Positions 36,153-43,195 of a DNA stretch of 64,000 bases are shown piece by piece. Source of the DNA: Lacrimispora sphenoides JCM 1415 (GTDB lineage: Bacteria; Bacillota; Clostridia; Lachnospirales; Lachnospiraceae); assembly GCF_900105615.1 (NCBI RefSeq), contig NZ_LT630003.1:3856501-3920500 (forward strand), given 5' to 3'. The translations under genes and the position numbers were made by a program. The stretch's first letter is position 1, and each line of letters begins with the position of its first letter. Below the pieces are notes generated by a model. It searched no databases. It had not been told where the DNA came from and was given only the letters and a program-made list of their open reading frames with translations.

Positions 36153-38669
36153 ATGGAGCAAATCAATGCCCCTGTATCTGGAATGCCACTTGAAAACTTT
36201 TCTGAAGGTGGCCTGAATTCCATGCAGGTCAAGGCAAAATTAGATCAATTCGGTGAAAATACTTTTAAAAAAGAAAAAATAAATGGCTTTATTATTTTTT
36301 GCAGGCAGTTTATCAATCCATTAAGCTTTATACTAATGTTTGCGGCCGGACTTTCGGTTATTATGGGGGAATATTCGGATGCTGCCGTTATTATGGTTAT
36401 TGTTACTTTGAACTCGTTTTTAAGCTTTATTCAGGAATATCGTTCAAGTAAGGCGATTGAAAGACTTTCACAGTTAATTAAACGCAACGTTTTAGTCATC
36501 AGGAATCATGAGCAGACCGTAATAGATGCCAGCCAGCTTGTACCGGGAGACATTGTCATATTGCGGGGAGGCGATGTGGTTCCGGCAGATTTAAAAATCA
36601 TTGATTCTTACAACCTTTCAGTGGATGAATCTCAGCTGACTGGTGAATCGATCCCTGTAAGTAAGGGGTATAATTCCATTGATGCAAATGACAGTCTGCT
36701 GTTCACCGGCAGTGTCATTGAAAGAGGCCACTGTAAATGCGTAGTTTTTGCCACAGGCAATCAAAGCGAACTGGGTAAAATCGCACAGTTATCCAATGAT
36801 ACAAAGAAAGTAACACCGTATCAGAAATCCCTTGCGGAATTCAGTGTTACTTTACTGCGTATGATTGGTGCTACAATTGTTCTTATGCTGGCTATCAAAG
36901 CTGTAACGATTCACAATGCCAATGATTTTGGGGAAGTATTAATATTCGCTGTTGCTTTGGCAATGACCGTTGTGCCGGAAGCTCTGCCGATGATCACCAC
37001 AATCAACCTTTCCTATGGGGCATTGCAATTGGCGAAACAAAAAGTAATCGTCAAAAGGCTGGCAGTAATTGAAGGGTTAGGCAGGATAAATCTTCTTTGT
37101 TCAGATAAAACCGGAACACTGACCAATGACTGCCTTACTGTTTCCAATGTCATATCAGAAGATGAAACGCTTTTTCAAACATTAGCCTATATCTCGATTG
37201 AAGATTTACAAGTAGAAAACAAAAAATATATGAGTTCCTTTGACCGGGCGTTCTTACAATATGTACCGGAAGAAATCATGACACAGGCAGGGTGCTGGAT
37301 TCAGCTTAATAGCATTCCCTTTAACCCTGCAGAGAGGAGAAGAAGAGTCGTTGTCCAGAATCCAGAGGATAACAAATCATATTTAGTGGTTATCGGCGCA
37401 CCTGAAACTCTTATTGATCTTTCAAATCATAATAAAAATTTACGTTACAAACAGCTAGCGGCAGAATCCGGAAAAAAAGGTATGCGCCAATTGGCTATTG
37501 CTTACAAAGAGATCGATTATAATCCGGATTATAACATTCTTACGGACGAAAAGGATTTAATCTTTTTAGGCTTCGCGGAATTGCTTGATCCTCTTCGTTT
37601 AACAGCTAAATCCACAATAGACAAAGCAAGGCAACTAGGAGTAGATGTTAAAATCTTAACAGGCGACAGTATTGAAATAGCAGAATATGTAAGCAGAGAA
37701 CTGGGGCTTTCAAAAGATGGCGATAAAATCTACACAGGAGATGATCTTGAACGAATGTCGGATGTACAATATGAAACAGCATTAAGGGAATGCTCTGTTT
37801 TTGCAAGAGTTACGCCGGAACAAAAATACAATATTATCAATCACCTTAAGAATCACCATGTCGTAGGATATCAGGGAGATGGTATTAACGACGCACCCTC
37901 CCTTAAACTGGCAGATGTAGCTATTGCTGTCCATAACGCGACCGACGTAGCAAAGGACAGCGCGGACATTGTTCTGCTTGAAGATGATTTAGGGGTCATT
38001 TTAGATGGGATTCAATACGGCCGGAGCATATTTGTAAATATCAATAAATATATTAAGCATGCTATGATCGGAAATTTAGGCAACTTCTTTTCCATGATAT
38101 TCTTTTATATATTTTTTGCTGCGGATATACCGATGCTGGCAATACAGCTTTTAATTGGAAATATTATTCAGGATATGCCTTTAATGACCGTGTTTTCTGA
38201 TCTTGTTGATCCGGAAGAAGTACGCAGCCCCCAGGCTGCAAGTCAGATTAGATCATTAATAAATACTTCTTTGGGTCTGGGTGCTTTTACAGCTGTTTAT
38301 TATTTATTTTTCTTCCTGTTTACCGGTACAGAATCAACACCTTTGACACAAACTACACTATTTTTATTTTATAACTTTACGCAGCTTCTGGTTATTATTT
38401 CCGTGAGAAGCAAAGATCACTTTTTTTGGCAGGGAGCAAAGCCATCCCGCTTGCTGCTTGGCACTATTGCGCTGTTCATCGCTGTTTCCATAGCGCTCGT
38501 ATATAATCCTTTTACTGCCGGATTAATGGGGTTTGTATCTTTGCCGTTAACAGACTTTGCAGTCCTTACAGGGATCACCATCGCCTTTATCTGCCTGCTT
38601 GATTTTGTAAAGGTGATGCTGAATAAATTGAAAAGCAATGCTCTTGCCCATAAGGCAATTGCTTCATAA
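36153..38669 (+). CDS. P-type cation ATPase, P2/P3-type (Ca2+ or Mg2+-like)
   Basis: An 838-residue pump. It starts with a cation-ATPase N-terminus, has LTGESIPVSKG in the actuator domain, membrane segment 4 VVPEALPMITTINLSYGAL, phosphorylation site DKTGTLTND with Asp318, and GDGINDAPSLKLADVAIA. The PEALP in segment 4 lies between the Ca2+-ATPase PEGLP and the MgtA PEMLP forms, so the ion could be calcium or magnesium. The start has AAGGAG 9 nt upstream. A 22-bp palindrome in the promoter region suggests regulation, possibly by the XRE protein just upstream. Confidence 0.9.
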   Translation: MEQINAPVSGMPLENFSEGGLNSMQVKAKLDQFGENTFKKEKINGFIIFCRQFINPLSFILMFAAGLSVIMGEYSDAAVIMVIVTLNSFLSFIQEYRSSKAIERLSQLIKRNVLVIRNHEQTVIDASQLVPGDIVILRGGDVVPADLKIIDSYNLSVDESQLTGESIPVSKGYNSIDANDSLLFTGSVIERGHCKCVVFATGNQSELGKIAQLSNDTKKVTPYQKSLAEFSVTLLRMIGATIVLMLAIKAVTIHNANDFGEVLIFAVALAMTVVPEALPMITTINLSYGALQLAKQKVIVKRLAVIEGLGRINLLCSDKTGTLTNDCLTVSNVISEDETLFQTLAYISIEDLQVENKKYMSSFDRAFLQYVPEEIMTQAGCWIQLNSIPFNPAERRRRVVVQNPEDNKSYLVVIGAPETLIDLSNHNKNLRYKQLAAESGKKGMRQLAIAYKEIDYNPDYNILTDEKDLIFLGFAELLDPLRLTAKSTIDKARQLGVDVKILTGDSIEIAEYVSRELGLSKDGDKIYTGDDLERMSDVQYETALRECSVFARVTPEQKYNIINHLKNHHVVGYQGDGINDAPSLKLADVAIAVHNATDVAKDSADIVLLEDDLGVILDGIQYGRSIFVNINKYIKHAMIGNLGNFFSMIFFYIFFAADIPMLAIQLLIGNIIQDMPLMTVFSDLVDPEEVRSPQAASQIRSLINTSLGLGAFTAVYYLFFFLFTGTESTPLTQTTLFLFYNFTQLLVIISVRSKDHFFWQGAKPSRLLLGTIALFIAVSIALVYNPFTAGLMGFVSLPLTDFAVLTGITIAFICLLDFVKVMLNKLKSNALAHKAIAS

Positions 38670-38682
38670 AATATGCCAAATA

Positions 38683-38709
38683 AAGGGAAGTCTTATAACG
38701 ACTTCCCTT
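38683..38709. terminator. Bidirectional terminator
   Basis: AAGGGAAGTC (38683-38692) pairs with 38700-38709, between the P-type ATPase and the convergent methyltransferase genes. Confidence 0.8.
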
Positions 38710-38749
38710 AAACATATATAATTAACCTTGCCTTAACAAATTGTCTTAA

Positions 38750-39598
38750 TTAATAATTAGTGATCAGCACCTCTACCGTAACCGCCTCCCGCTCTTTAAA
38801 CTGATAGCTGCAGTTAGAATAGGTATGATCGATATAATGAACCTGATACCCCTTGCTCCACTCAATGAGAAGGTCATTGGACAGTCCCTTATGGTAAAGG
38901 ACATTGGACAGGGCAAACCGGGTACCTTGTTTATGAAGACGGTCCAAAAGCTCCAAAAGGGCCTGCTCCTCCCGTTCCTTCCAGTCCTTGAATCCCCGGT
39001 TCCCATCGTTATAATTCCCCGTTGAGATCAGATAAGGCGGATCACAGTAAACCAGGTCTTCCGGCCCCAGACCAGTATAATCCAGCTCCATAAAGTCCAG
39101 GTTTGAAAACTCAATGTTTTTCTCGTGAAGAGCCTGGCAGAACTCTATTAAATTCTTTTCAATGTTACCATTAAAGGAGCTTCTGTTCCTTCCAAAAGGT
39201 GAATTGAATTCATGACTGTTATTAAAGCGTATCTGATGGTTAAACGCATAGCAGGCCAGGACAAACAGCTCCGTTAAATCCTTCGTTTTGTTATAGTCTG
39301 ACCGAAGAGCATAATATCCTTCCCTGTTCTGCTGTGTCAGTTCATATTTTGAGATCAGGCTCTGAATCCTCTCCAGAATTTCCTTAATGTCGGTGGAACG
39401 GAACATCTGGTACAGTTCGATGAGATACATGATCTGGTCATTGCAGACGATCTGCCTGGCATCCACGTTGATCCCTACGTTGAAGCCCCCGGCAAAAACA
39501 TCCACAAATGTGCGGATATTCTTTGGAAACGCCTCAAAAATGGGTTCCAGGATCTTAAATTTTCCCCCAGTATAGTTTAGAGGACTTTTTATGTACAT
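38750..39598 (-). CDS. DNA adenine methyltransferase, D12 class (second of pair)
   Basis: A 282-residue N6-adenine methyltransferase of the Dam/DpnM class. SAM-binding NYTGGKFKIL and VDVFAGGFNVGIN are near the N-terminus, and the catalytic DPPYL is at about residue 189. It overlaps the other methyltransferase by 10 bp, so the two are translationally coupled. No restriction endonuclease gene is next to it, so it appears to be a solitary modification enzyme or half of a pair for an asymmetric site. Recognition sequence unknown. Confidence 0.9.
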   Translation of the reverse strand: MYIKSPLNYTGGKFKILEPIFEAFPKNIRTFVDVFAGGFNVGINVDARQIVCNDQIMYLIELYQMFRSTDIKEILERIQSLISKYELTQQNREGYYALRSDYNKTKDLTELFVLACYAFNHQIRFNNSHEFNSPFGRNRSSFNGNIEKNLIEFCQALHEKNIEFSNLDFMELDYTGLGPEDLVYCDPPYLISTGNYNDGNRGFKDWKEREEQALLELLDRLHKQGTRFALSNVLYHKGLSNDLLIEWSKGYQVHYIDHTYSNCSYQFKEREAVTVEVLITNY

Positions 39599-40638
39599 GG
39601 CGGCACCTGCTTTTCCATATAGAACAAAAGCTCCCGTAACCGTTCTGTTTCCTTCACCTTCCGGCTCTTATATCTCCGGTATGGGATCTCATAGATCTGG
39701 AAGGTTTCCGGCTTCCCGTACTTTTTCATGGCCTTCTCAATTTCATCTACCGTCATAAGCCCGTCCGTGCTGTAGCTTAAGATAATATGCTTAAACTGCG
39801 CATTCTTAAGCAGTTCCTCAAACGCCGGAACCACCTTATTCTTCATACAGAACTCCGATTTCTGCCCTTCGTCAGGCCGCTGCCCGGTGACTCCCCGAAC
39901 CATAGGATAATCATATCTGGCAGCGGTCTCAAGGACATGGTAATTGGAAAGATACTGGCGCGCATTATAGGGAGGATCAATATAGAGGATGTCCCCCTTA
40001 AGGCGTGTTAAAAGATCCACTCCGTTTTCATTAAAAGAGCGGTTCTGCTTTCCATTGTGTGTCACACCCAGCTGATACAGCTCATACCGCTTGTAGCTTC
40101 GCCTCTCCCAGGCTTTATGGAATGCACCATAGGTTCCTGAGGTATTGGAAACAAAAGGGATCCCCTCCACAATGCAGGCGACCAGATAATAATACTCGTC
40201 CTCACTAAGCAGTCCGGCAGCCTTCCAGTCTTCCACGGTGCATCTGGCAAAGTCAATGCGCAGAGCATTCTCGTCATTTAAATACATGCGGCCGCCTGTG
40301 GGAGCATAGGTATTTTGAAAAAACCGGCGCTCCTTTGGCAGCTCTTCTAAATCCTTTTTTTCCCTGCCGTTAAAATAATCTACCGGATCCATGATCCCGG
40401 TTTCTTCCTGCAAACGGGCAAATTCCGGCACACTGTCATTCTCAACGGTAGCCCTTTGCAGCACATAAGAAAAGTACAGCAGGTCATTGGAACAGACCTG
40501 GTACCACTGTTTAAAATATCTGGCAACCGCTGCGGTTCCAGAAAATATATCACAAAAGCTCTCCGCTCCCGGTGCCTTTTCATCAATCACATGCTTAATC
40601 TGGTCCAGCAGCAATGTCTTGCTTCCAATAAATCTCAT
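39589..40638 (-). CDS. DNA adenine methyltransferase, D12 class (first of pair)
   Basis: A 349-residue N6-adenine methyltransferase. Start MRFIGSKTLLLDQI at ATG 40638 with AGGAG upstream (the frame is open 13 codons more without a site); the SAM-binding FCDIFSGTAAVARYF and the catalytic IDPPYNARQYL are intact. It is followed by, and overlaps, a second adenine methyltransferase. The gene has its own promoter at 40676-40704, behind a cyclic-di-GMP gene pair. Modification of opposite strands of an asymmetric site is a likely joint task but not shown. Confidence 0.9.
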   Translation of the reverse strand: MRFIGSKTLLLDQIKHVIDEKAPGAESFCDIFSGTAAVARYFKQWYQVCSNDLLYFSYVLQRATVENDSVPEFARLQEETGIMDPVDYFNGREKKDLEELPKERRFFQNTYAPTGGRMYLNDENALRIDFARCTVEDWKAAGLLSEDEYYYLVACIVEGIPFVSNTSGTYGAFHKAWERRSYKRYELYQLGVTHNGKQNRSFNENGVDLLTRLKGDILYIDPPYNARQYLSNYHVLETAARYDYPMVRGVTGQRPDEGQKSEFCMKNKVVPAFEELLKNAQFKHIILSYSTDGLMTVDEIEKAMKKYGKPETFQIYEIPYRRYKSRKVKETERLRELLFYMEKQVPPCT

Positions 40639-40675
40639 TCTTTTCTTGCTCCTATTTCGTTTTAACCTGCCTATC

Positions 40676-40704
40676 ATTATAATGTAAAATTACAAAAAAT
40701 ACAA
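40676..40704 (-). promoter_or_regulatory. Promoter of the methyltransferase pair
   Basis: TTGTAT (40699-40704 on the minus strand) and TATAAT (40676-40681) with a 17-bp spacer. The -10 box ends 38 bp before the first methyltransferase start. Confidence 0.6.
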
Positions 40705-40719
40705 GAAAAGTTGAGCTTT

Positions 40720-41952
40720 CTAAATTCCATTGCTGCCTAACCCGTTATTTTTCTTCTTTCGCTGCCTTTTAAAGCGGTACATTCTTTCATCTGCTATATT
40801 TAAAGCGGCTTCCGGAGACAGTTCCGTCCCCTCTTCAACATAAACCACTCCATAGCTGATGGACATCGGATAAACCTTCGCAAGTTCAGACAGCTTCTTA
40901 TCGATCAGGTCCATCCTTTCCTCTGCCGTCTGTTCGTCGCACCCCCTGAACAGCATGATAAACTCATCGCCTCCGAACCGGCATGTAATGTCTGTATCCC
41001 GGGCAGAGTCCTTCAGCACTTGCGAAACAGACTTTATATATTCATCTCCGTATAAATGCCCGTACCGGTCATTGATATTTTTCAGCCCGTCCATATCAAT
41101 CATGCAAAGGGAAAAAGGAATGCCCTTTTGAATACAAGAGTCAATGGTACGCAGGCCGCTGCGCCGGTTATCCAGCCCGGTCAGTTCATCCTTATAGGCC
41201 ATGACCTCTAAGAAGGCTTCATTTTCCCTCTGATATGTAACATCCGTCATGAGATGGACCACCGCTTTTTTCTCCTCCCATAACAAAGAATAGGACCTTA
41301 CCTGGAAGGTCTTATTGCGGGAGCATTTGAATTCATACCGCAATTCCTGTTCCAGGCCGGTATGGGACTTTAAGCGGGCCATTAAGGGACAATCTTCGCC
41401 CCCGCAGGCAAATTGCCTTGTCCCGGGGTCATAAAACCTCTTTCTGGCTGAATCATTGGTATATAATACCGTCCCGTTCTCTTCGTCTATAACAACAACC
41501 CATTCCTTCAGACTGTCCATAATGAATATCAGCAGCCTATTAAACCTTTTGATCTTATCTGCCTGCTCTTTCAACTCATTTTCCCTTATTTCCAGCTGGA
41601 CTACCATTTCATTAAATGCCTGGGAAAAATCCCCCATGAAATTCACCCGCTGCTTATAATCTCCTTTGATCACCTGTTCGGTCTGCCACTCCAGATGCTT
41701 TAAAGCAGCATGAAGCTGTTTTAATTCACCTGCCTGAAAATTGTGGCGATCAGGCAGAGGAACATTTAAGTTCCCATCCGCCAGGTTCTTAAGAAGCTCA
41801 TTGGATTCCATAAGACAGTGAGAAAGATAGAAAACTGCCTGCTCCAGATCTGAATATACCTGTGCCTTCTCCTCCAGCTCCCCGAAAACCGGCTTATTTA
41901 AAATGATATTGCGAATCTGCTCCAAAAGTACAGACGCATCTTTTTCTGTCAT
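40720..41952 (-). CDS. Diguanylate cyclase with N-terminal helical/HAMP-like and PAS domains
   Basis: Makes cyclic di-GMP. The 410-residue soluble protein has a helical HAMP-like part (about residues 30-150), a PAS-like domain (about 150-235: EEWVVVIDEENGTVLYTN... with key VVVIDEENGTV) and a GGDEF domain (about 240-400) with GGDEF at 327-331. The I-site RDTD lies five residues before it, so product inhibition is likely. There is no membrane segment. It starts 3 bp after the stop of a V4R protein gene whose end holds its AAGGTG ribosome site, so sensor and cyclase are coupled. Confidence 0.93.
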   Translation of the reverse strand: MTEKDASVLLEQIRNIILNKPVFGELEEKAQVYSDLEQAVFYLSHCLMESNELLKNLADGNLNVPLPDRHNFQAGELKQLHAALKHLEWQTEQVIKGDYKQRVNFMGDFSQAFNEMVVQLEIRENELKEQADKIKRFNRLLIFIMDSLKEWVVVIDEENGTVLYTNDSARKRFYDPGTRQFACGGEDCPLMARLKSHTGLEQELRYEFKCSRNKTFQVRSYSLLWEEKKAVVHLMTDVTYQRENEAFLEVMAYKDELTGLDNRRSGLRTIDSCIQKGIPFSLCMIDMDGLKNINDRYGHLYGDEYIKSVSQVLKDSARDTDITCRFGGDEFIMLFRGCDEQTAEERMDLIDKKLSELAKVYPMSISYGVVYVEEGTELSPEAALNIADERMYRFKRQRKKKNNGLGSNGI

Positions 41953-41955
41953 CCA

Positions 41956-42501
41956 CTACACCTTCGCCTGTTGATCGACATTAGCCTCAAATCTGCATAC
42001 ACGTGCTCCGCTGGCCCAGCAATCAACCTCTTTTACATGATAATCCTTTCCCGTGTATTCCTTTAAAACGCCGGAAAGAAATCCTTCGTCATAATTACAC
42101 ACTTGATCTCCCGTCACAGGGAGTCCGGAACAATCCAGGTCTTCCCCAACAGTCAGGACCACATCTCCAGTGTGGGGATCAAACTTTTCAATTCGTAGAA
42201 TGCCTATCTTATATACCTCCAGGCTGTTTTGCAGGGACGCCAGAAAGTCGTTGAGAGGAAGAGTTAAATCAAGCATATGCAAAGCAAATTCTCTTCCGGA
42301 AAGCTCTCCTGCCTTTCGGAAAAGCTCTTTTGCCATATCTTCACTAAATCTCCGTGATAATTCGCTTCTTAAGGAATACTGGAACAGCCGGTACATCATG
42401 ACTGGCATCCCTTCCCCCAGATTCCTTCTCCCTTCTGCTATATTCCCTATCATACTCCAGGAAAAATCCTTCTCTTCTCCTATATGAAAAACATTGAACA
42501 T
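41956..42501 (-). CDS. V4R domain protein, probable small-molecule sensor
   Basis: A 181-residue protein with a V4R (4-vinyl reductase-type) domain; the C-terminal part CNYDEGFLSGVLKEYTGK, then VKEVDCWASGARVCRFEA, has the family's conserved Cys residues. V4R domains bind small ligands, in some cases metals or tetrapyrroles. It is encoded 3 bp before a diguanylate cyclase, so it most likely modulates that enzyme. The start at 42501 has GGGAGG 5 nt upstream. Its promoter shares a 16-base element with the GGDEF-EAL gene at 59.7 kb. Ligand unknown. Confidence 0.8.
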   Translation of the reverse strand: MFNVFHIGEEKDFSWSMIGNIAEGRRNLGEGMPVMMYRLFQYSLRSELSRRFSEDMAKELFRKAGELSGREFALHMLDLTLPLNDFLASLQNSLEVYKIGILRIEKFDPHTGDVVLTVGEDLDCSGLPVTGDQVCNYDEGFLSGVLKEYTGKDYHVKEVDCWASGARVCRFEANVDQQAKV

Positions 42502-42584
42502 ATGCCTCCCCCCATATCTTTGTCTGCACAGCCCGATTGCTTCGCCTTAAGGCATCTGCAAAATGATAAAGTCAACCATAATAC

Positions 42585-42638
42585 ATTATAATAAAAATTT
42601 TGACATATTTCAACAAAAAAATGGTAACATGGTTTTTT
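42585..42638 (-). promoter_or_regulatory. Promoter of the V4R-cyclase pair, with shared upstream element
   Basis: On the minus strand TTGAAA (42608-42613) and TATAAT (42585-42590), 17-bp spacer. The block TTTGTTGAAATATGTC overlapping the -35 box and the upstream CATGTTAC (about 42627-42637) also occur at 59.73-59.76 kb. Confidence 0.6.
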
Positions 42639-42685
42639 TGTAACCAAAATAATCAGGTAACAAAATAATATAAGGAGAAGTCATC

Positions 42686-42712
42686 TTGAAAAGTTGTGCC
42701 GGTCCATGTTAA
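42686..42712 (+). CDS. Possible 8-codon leader peptide upstream of the DtxR/MntR-like gene
   Basis: TTG at 42686 follows AAGGAG by 10 nt and opens an 8-codon frame reading MKSCAGPC before TAA. It ends 43 bp before the regulator start. Two Cys codons in eight could sense redox, metal or Cys-tRNA status. It may be chance. Confidence 0.3.
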   Translation: MKSCAGPC

Positions 42713-42754
42713 AATAAAGGAATATCCAATGAAAGCAGGAAAGAGGGTGATGAT

Positions 42755-43129
42755 ATGAGGATACAGGAATCTGCAGAAAATTATCTGGAAACGATCCTGA
42801 TGCTTAAGAAGCGCAACGGCTATGTGCGCTCCATAGACATTGCCGAAGAACTGGACTTTTCCAAACCAAGCGTCAGCGTGGCAATGAAAAACCTCCGGGA
42901 AAACGGGTACATCGGGATAGACGAAAACGGTCACATCACATTGCAGGAAAAAGGGCTTGAAATTGCAGAAAAGATATACGAACGCCACACCTTGCTTTCG
43001 GAGTGGCTGATTGCCCTTGGGGTGACTCCTAAGACCGCATTGGAGGATGCCTGCCGGGTCGAGCACGTAATAAGCGCGGAAAGCTTTGCAGCCATTAAAG
43101 CTCACGTAAATGGTGAAGGAGAAGTATAA
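42755..43129 (+). CDS. DtxR/MntR family metal-dependent regulator
   Basis: A 124-residue regulator: helix-turn-helix at residues 15-60 (YVRSIDIAEELDFSKPSVSVAMKNL, key SKPSVSVAM) and a dimer/metal domain (RVEHVISAESFAAIKAH; Glu/His ligands EHVIS). It is shorter than classical DtxR, with no SH3-like domain, as MntR. Metal identity (Mn2+ or Fe2+) is not decidable. It is convergent with mgtA. Confidence 0.88.
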   Translation: MRIQESAENYLETILMLKKRNGYVRSIDIAEELDFSKPSVSVAMKNLRENGYIGIDENGHITLQEKGLEIAEKIYERHTLLSEWLIALGVTPKTALEDACRVEHVISAESFAAIKAHVNGEGEV

Positions 43130-43141
43130 AAAAGAAAGCAA

Positions 43142-43178
43142 AAAGAGCAGTCAGGCCAAAATATGCCGGCTGCTCTTT
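43142..43178. terminator. Bidirectional terminator
   Basis: AAAGAGCAG (43142-43150) pairs with CTGCTCTTT (43170-43178); separates the regulator gene from the end of mgtA. Confidence 0.75.
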
Positions 43179-43195
43179 CTATGATTGGAGGATCG

